Source of the DNA: Psychroflexus curvus
GTDB taxonomy: Bacteria > Bacteroidota > Bacteroidia > Flavobacteriales > Flavobacteriaceae
Assembly: GCF_020164585.1 (NCBI RefSeq)
Contig: NZ_JAIQZF010000006.1
Span: forward strand, 248,001-312,000
Reading direction: 5' to 3'
DNA: 64,000 nt
A model generated the notes under the pieces. It was not told where the DNA came from. It made no database searches and worked only from the letters and a program-made list of their open reading frames with translations. Below, in pieces: positions 60,851 through 64,000 of the stretch (its first letter is position 1; the number at the start of each line of letters is the position of its first letter). A program made the position numbers and the translations under genes.

Positions 60851-62176
60851 ATGAAAAAATTAGAACTACACTGGCAGATTCTTCTTGGAATGGGCCTCGG
60901 AATCTTATTTGCTTTTATATTATCTTATTTTGAATGGGGTAGTGAATTTATTTCAGATTGGATTAAGCCTTTTGGAACTATTTTTATAAATGCATTGAAG
61001 CTGATAGCAGTTCCTCTGATATTGGCCTCCTTAATAAAAGGGGTTTCAGACTTAAAGGATATTTCCAGTTTATCTCAAATGGGTTTGAGGACGATTTTAA
61101 CTTATCTGTCGACTACTATTATTGCAGTAAGCATCGGACTTATTATTGTTAATGTTTTTGAGCCTGGAAAAAGTATAGAAAGCGATACCAGAGAAGAGCT
61201 TGTTGAAAGCTATGGTGGAGACGCAGAATTAACTCGTCAAAATGCTGAGAAACAAAAAGAATCTGGTCCATTACGAGCTCTTGAAGATTTGGTACCCGAT
61301 AATATTTTTGGCGCAGCATCTAATAACTCTAACATGTTACAGGTTATTTTCTTTGCTATTTTTTTCGGAATAGGAATGATTCTTATCCCTGAAAAAAAGT
61401 CAAGACCCATCAAGGAGTTTTTCGATTCGCTAAATGAAGTGATATTGAAAATGATAGATTTGATTATGCTTGCTGCACCTTATGGTGTTTTTGCTTTATT
61501 AGCAGCACTTGTAGTTGAAGCTCCAAGTACAGATTTATTTGTTGCACTAGCTTATTATGCTATTTGTGTCGTTGGTGGTCTGTTACTAATGATTGGTTTT
61601 TATGCGTTGATAGTTGGAATATTTACAAAAAAGTCTCCACTATACTTTCTCAAAGGAATTTCACCTGCTCAATTATTAGCTTTTTCAACAAGTTCCAGTG
61701 CCGCCACTTTGCCTGTAACTATGGAGAGGGTAGAGGAACACCTAGGGGTTCATCGTCAAGTCTCAAGTTTTGTATTACCCATAGGCGCTACAATCAACAT
61801 GGATGGAACTAGTCTTTATCAGGCTGTTGCAGCTGTTTTTATAGCTCAGGCATTTGGAATTGAATTAAGTTTTGCAGCTCAGTTGGGTATTATCGCCACA
61901 GCCACTTTAGCTTCAATAGGTTCTGCAGCAGTTCCTGGAGCAGGAATGGTGATGTTGGTTATTGTCTTGGGTCAGGCTGGTATTCCTGAAGCTGGTTTAG
62001 CCTTAATATTTGCTGTAGACCGGCCACTGGATATGATAAGAACTAGTGTGAATGTTACTGGAGATGCCGCCGTTGCAATGCTTGTAGCAAAATCACAAGA
62101 TAAGCTGGGTGATCCTCAAGTTAAAGAATGGGATGATAAATACAAAAAAGAAGATTTTGATAATCAAATTGAATAG
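60851..62176 (+). CDS. Dicarboxylate/amino acid:cation symporter (DAACS, GltP-type)
   Basis: Membrane protein of 441 residues with eight hydrophobic segments and re-entrant hairpins. Family motifs are STSSSAATLPVTM (hairpin HP1), GATINMDGTSLY (TM7, sodium/substrate site) and GSAAVPGAGMVML (HP2), then VNVTGDAAVA (TM8). It imports glutamate, aspartate or C4-dicarboxylates with sodium or protons. A loop (about 110-150) rich in charged residues replaces the short proteobacterial loop. Substrate choice is not certain. Confidence 0.92.
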   Translation: MKKLELHWQILLGMGLGILFAFILSYFEWGSEFISDWIKPFGTIFINALKLIAVPLILASLIKGVSDLKDISSLSQMGLRTILTYLSTTIIAVSIGLIIVNVFEPGKSIESDTREELVESYGGDAELTRQNAEKQKESGPLRALEDLVPDNIFGAASNNSNMLQVIFFAIFFGIGMILIPEKKSRPIKEFFDSLNEVILKMIDLIMLAAPYGVFALLAALVVEAPSTDLFVALAYYAICVVGGLLLMIGFYALIVGIFTKKSPLYFLKGISPAQLLAFSTSSSAATLPVTMERVEEHLGVHRQVSSFVLPIGATINMDGTSLYQAVAAVFIAQAFGIELSFAAQLGIIATATLASIGSAAVPGAGMVMLVIVLGQAGIPEAGLALIFAVDRPLDMIRTSVNVTGDAAVAMLVAKSQDKLGDPQVKEWDDKYKKEDFDNQIE

Positions 62177-62310
62177 CTAAAGACTAGCTCAAACTGATCA
62201 AAGCAGTTTATTATTTATGTGCTTCTATTTTCAGTTTGAATCCAGGACGAATTTGGTTGTCAAACTTCAATCCAAAAATTATGTATACACATTTTTTAAA
62301 AATCAAAAAC

Positions 62311-63189
62311 ATGAAAATTTCTGATAGTTTATTTTTAGTTCTAAGTACGGTCATTCTGTTTTTATCATGCAAAACAGAAGAAAAAAAGTTTTTTGGAGAA
62401 CCTCAAGTCATCGCAAGTGGATTTCAATTTACGGAAGGTCCCCACTGGCTTGATGGGGAAGGTTTGATTTTCAGCGATATTCCAGCAAGTAAGATTTATA
62501 TATGGAAAGCCGATAAAGATACTGTTGAGGTATGGCTCGATCCTTCTGGTCGCTCAAATGGTATAGATGCAATGCCAAACGGAGATATTATTATCGCACA
62601 ACATTCTGGAAAAATAAGTCGTGTAAATTCTGATAAAAGCACAAAAACTTTAGCTTCAACTTACAAGGGGAAAAAACTTAACAGTCCAAATGACTTAGCC
62701 ATTACATCTGATAGCGTTGTGTTTTTTACAGATCCAACTTTCGGTGTAAGCGGTGAGCCTGAATTAGAGTTTTCTGGTGTGTATCAACTAAAAAATGATA
62801 GTTTAAAACTTGTTTATGACGAATTTAAACTGCCCAACGGTATAGCTCTATCAGCAGACGAAAGGTTCTTATTTGCAGGTGATTCTGAAACTGGTGACAT
62901 TATAAAATTTAATCTTGATGAAAAAGCTGAAATCATTTCTAAAGAACTTTTTGCCAATATAGGTGAGCCTACTGAATTAGGTGGAGCTGATGGCATGCTA
63001 ATGGATAATGATAACCGTTTATATACAACAGGACCTAATGGTCTGACAGTTTTTGATGAGTCAGGAAAACAAATAGCTCAACTAAAGTTCAAAGAACAAA
63101 TCACCAACCTATCATGGGGAAGTGAAGTAGGTGAGACTTTGTTTGTAACTGCATCTGATAAAGTATATAAAGTTGAGGTACAGAATTGA
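62311..63189 (+). CDS. SMP-30/gluconolactonase-like lipoprotein
   Basis: Protein of 292 residues from the ATG at 62311; an earlier start at 62236 is rejected because the lipoprotein signal MKISDSLFLVLSTVILFLSC begins here. The mature part is a six-bladed beta-propeller of the SMP-30/gluconolaconase family: FTEGPHWLDGEGLIFSDI, SPNDLAI, FTDPTFG and GGADGMLMDND, with Glu, Asn and Asp positions that bind calcium in the family. It probably hydrolyses sugar lactones outside the inner membrane. A strong terminator follows. Confidence 0.88.
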   Translation: MKISDSLFLVLSTVILFLSCKTEEKKFFGEPQVIASGFQFTEGPHWLDGEGLIFSDIPASKIYIWKADKDTVEVWLDPSGRSNGIDAMPNGDIIIAQHSGKISRVNSDKSTKTLASTYKGKKLNSPNDLAITSDSVVFFTDPTFGVSGEPELEFSGVYQLKNDSLKLVYDEFKLPNGIALSADERFLFAGDSETGDIIKFNLDEKAEIISKELFANIGEPTELGGADGMLMDNDNRLYTTGPNGLTVFDESGKQIAQLKFKEQITNLSWGSEVGETLFVTASDKVYKVEVQN

Positions 63190-63210
63190 ATTCAATCCCA
63201 ATTATAAATA

Positions 63211-63242
63211 AAAAGGGCTGTCTACAAAAAGACAGCCCTTTA
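63211..63242. terminator. Bidirectional terminator after the SMP-30 gene
   Basis: AAAGGGCTGTC and GACAGCCCTTT form an 11-base perfect stem at about 63213-63242 with an 8-base loop. It also serves the minus-strand acyl-CoA dehydrogenase gene. Confidence 0.93.
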
Positions 63243-63264
63243 ATTTAGATGAATTATGGAACAC

Positions 63265-64000
63265 TTACATTGCGTACTTATTGTCTTCAACAATTTTATC
63301 TGCAATCGTATTTCTAAGATCAACAATGTTTGGATAATTTTCGTATTTAGTATAACGCTTTAACCCCATCAACATCATTTTTTGCTCGTCGCCTTCAGCA
63401 AAAGAAATAATTCCTTCTTTAGCTTTTTCATTGATTTTATCCACTGCTTTGTATAATCTCAGTTTAGCCATAGCGATTTGAACTTTTTGAGTATCTTCTC
63501 CAAAACGCTTAGCATTTTTTTCTGCTCTTAATATCGCAGACTCTGCCATATACGTTTCAATTAAAATATCAGCAGAGGCCAATAGAAGCTGCTGATGTTC
63601 TTCTAGCTTTTCACCATATTTTTGTGCAGCACTTCCTGCCACCATCAAAAATACTTTTTTGAGTTTTTTAAGCATCGCTTTTTCCTCAGAAAGAAGTTGT
63701 GTATAGTCTGGCGTTTCAAACGAAGGAATACCGGTAAGTTCATCTGAAACAGCTTTAGCTGGACCAAGTAAATCTACGTGGCCCTTCATGGCTTTTTTAA
63801 CTAACATACCAACAGCTAGCATCCTGTTGATTTCATTTGTTCCTTCATATATTCTGGATATTCTAGCATCTCTCCAAGCTGACTCCATTGGAGCATCTGC
63901 AGAAAATCCCATACCCCCGTATATCTGAATACCTTCATCGGTGCATTTTTGAATATCTTCTGATACGGCTACTTTTAAAATAGAACATTCGATAGCAAAT
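63265..64000 (-). CDS. Acyl-CoA dehydrogenase, C-terminal part (5' end beyond window)
   Basis: About 244 residues are visible. The frame is open to the window edge, where FAIECSILKVAVSEDIQKC leads into GIQIYGGMGFSAD and RIYEGTNEINR, the standard C-terminal helical domain motifs of acyl-CoA dehydrogenases. It continues about 200 residues beyond these (FETPDYTQLLSEEKAMLKKL onwards), longer than short-chain forms, which fits the roughly 600-residue flavobacterial type. It oxidises acyl-CoA to trans-2-enoyl-CoA in beta-oxidation with FAD. The internal ATG at 63912 is not a start. Confidence 0.93.
   Translation of the reverse strand, partial: FAIECSILKVAVSEDIQKCTDEGIQIYGGMGFSADAPMESAWRDARISRIYEGTNEINRMLAVGMLVKKAMKGHVDLLGPAKAVSDELTGIPSFETPDYTQLLSEEKAMLKKLKKVFLMVAGSAAQKYGEKLEEHQQLLLASADILIETYMAESAILRAEKNAKRFGEDTQKVQIAMAKLRLYKAVDKINEKAKEGIISFAEGDEQKMMLMGLKRYTKYENYPNIVDLRNTIADKIVEDNKYAM

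Noticed and set aside
1-64000. tRNA or rRNA genes
   Set aside because: No cloverleaf with CCA end, T-loop GGTTCRA or rRNA segment was recognised in the gaps by eye; a tRNAscan run would settle it.

Overview
The window is AT-rich chromosomal DNA from a member of the Bacteroidota, almost certainly class Flavobacteriia (family Flavobacteriaceae; the genus cannot be fixed from sequence alone). The grounds are: a type IX secretion component (PorQ); a 288-residue RpoD without region 1.1; a DnaX lacking the usual zinc-binding cysteines; one-piece E1 alpha/beta 2-oxoacid dehydrogenase; DUF1599, DUF2452, DUF2490 and BT_3928-type genes; promoters of the Bacteroidota form (TTG, about 19-20 bases, TAnnTTTG); and almost no Shine-Dalgarno sequences. 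Most of the window is ordinary core genome. No rRNA, tRNA, CRISPR array, insertion sequence or prophage is visible.

Layout. 1-3140: end of an unknown gene, a 12-copy heptanucleotide array, then miaE, dnaX and a small Pmp3-type membrane protein on the minus strand. 3294-12676: a tricorn-like S41 protease, a GNAT and metallo-beta-lactamase-fold divergent pair, two secreted proteins, and a tandem pair of PAS-PAS-DHp proteins that lack a kinase ATPase domain. 12798-21350 (minus): E1 alpha/beta fusion, sbcC/sbcD, two secreted proteins and aroQ. 21747-27220: a LexA/C1-like self-cleaving repressor with DUF2461 and a BCCT transporter, then waaA and a DegT/DnrJ aminotransferase. 27298-28302: a HigBA-type toxin-antitoxin pair bracketed by two copies of a GC-rich hairpin repeat. 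28413-33065 (minus): clpS, prmA, tpiA, a lone oligopeptide-type permease, a DoxX/thioredoxin-like membrane protein and DUF1599. 33269-39270: lon, porQ, a degenerate arginase-fold gene carrying a repeat in frame, and a trans-sulfuration enzyme. 39396-46909: peroxiredoxin, thioredoxin, DUF6952-like, dgkA, ftsK, lolA, lptF/G and ribBA, a long plus-strand run with several overlaps. 46982-64000: rpoD, small membrane proteins, an AhpD-like protein, FKBP, DUF2452, dienelactone hydrolase, upp, an Aquifex-type aconitase, raiA, a FAD/Fe-S oxidoreductase, an LpxH-like phosphatase, aroC, a dicarboxylate symporter, an SMP-30 lipoprotein and the C-terminal part of an acyl-CoA dehydrogenase.

Points that stand out: (1) paralogous DHp-only sensor-like proteins of identical length, each preceded by the same GTGA-N4-TCAC dyad; (2) a dispersed GC-rich palindromic repeat at four loci, one of them translated in frame inside an arginase-family gene whose metal site is also degenerate; (3) a toxin-antitoxin cassette with a perfect 9+9 operator, a probably leaderless toxin mRNA and matching repeats on both sides; (4) perfect palindromes at the starts of lon and of the GNAT/MBL divergent pair; (5) a ribBA whose GTP cyclohydrolase II half has lost its zinc and catalytic residues. 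No single locus is clearly a wholly new system; the DHp-only pair and the translated repeat are the best candidates for new biology.
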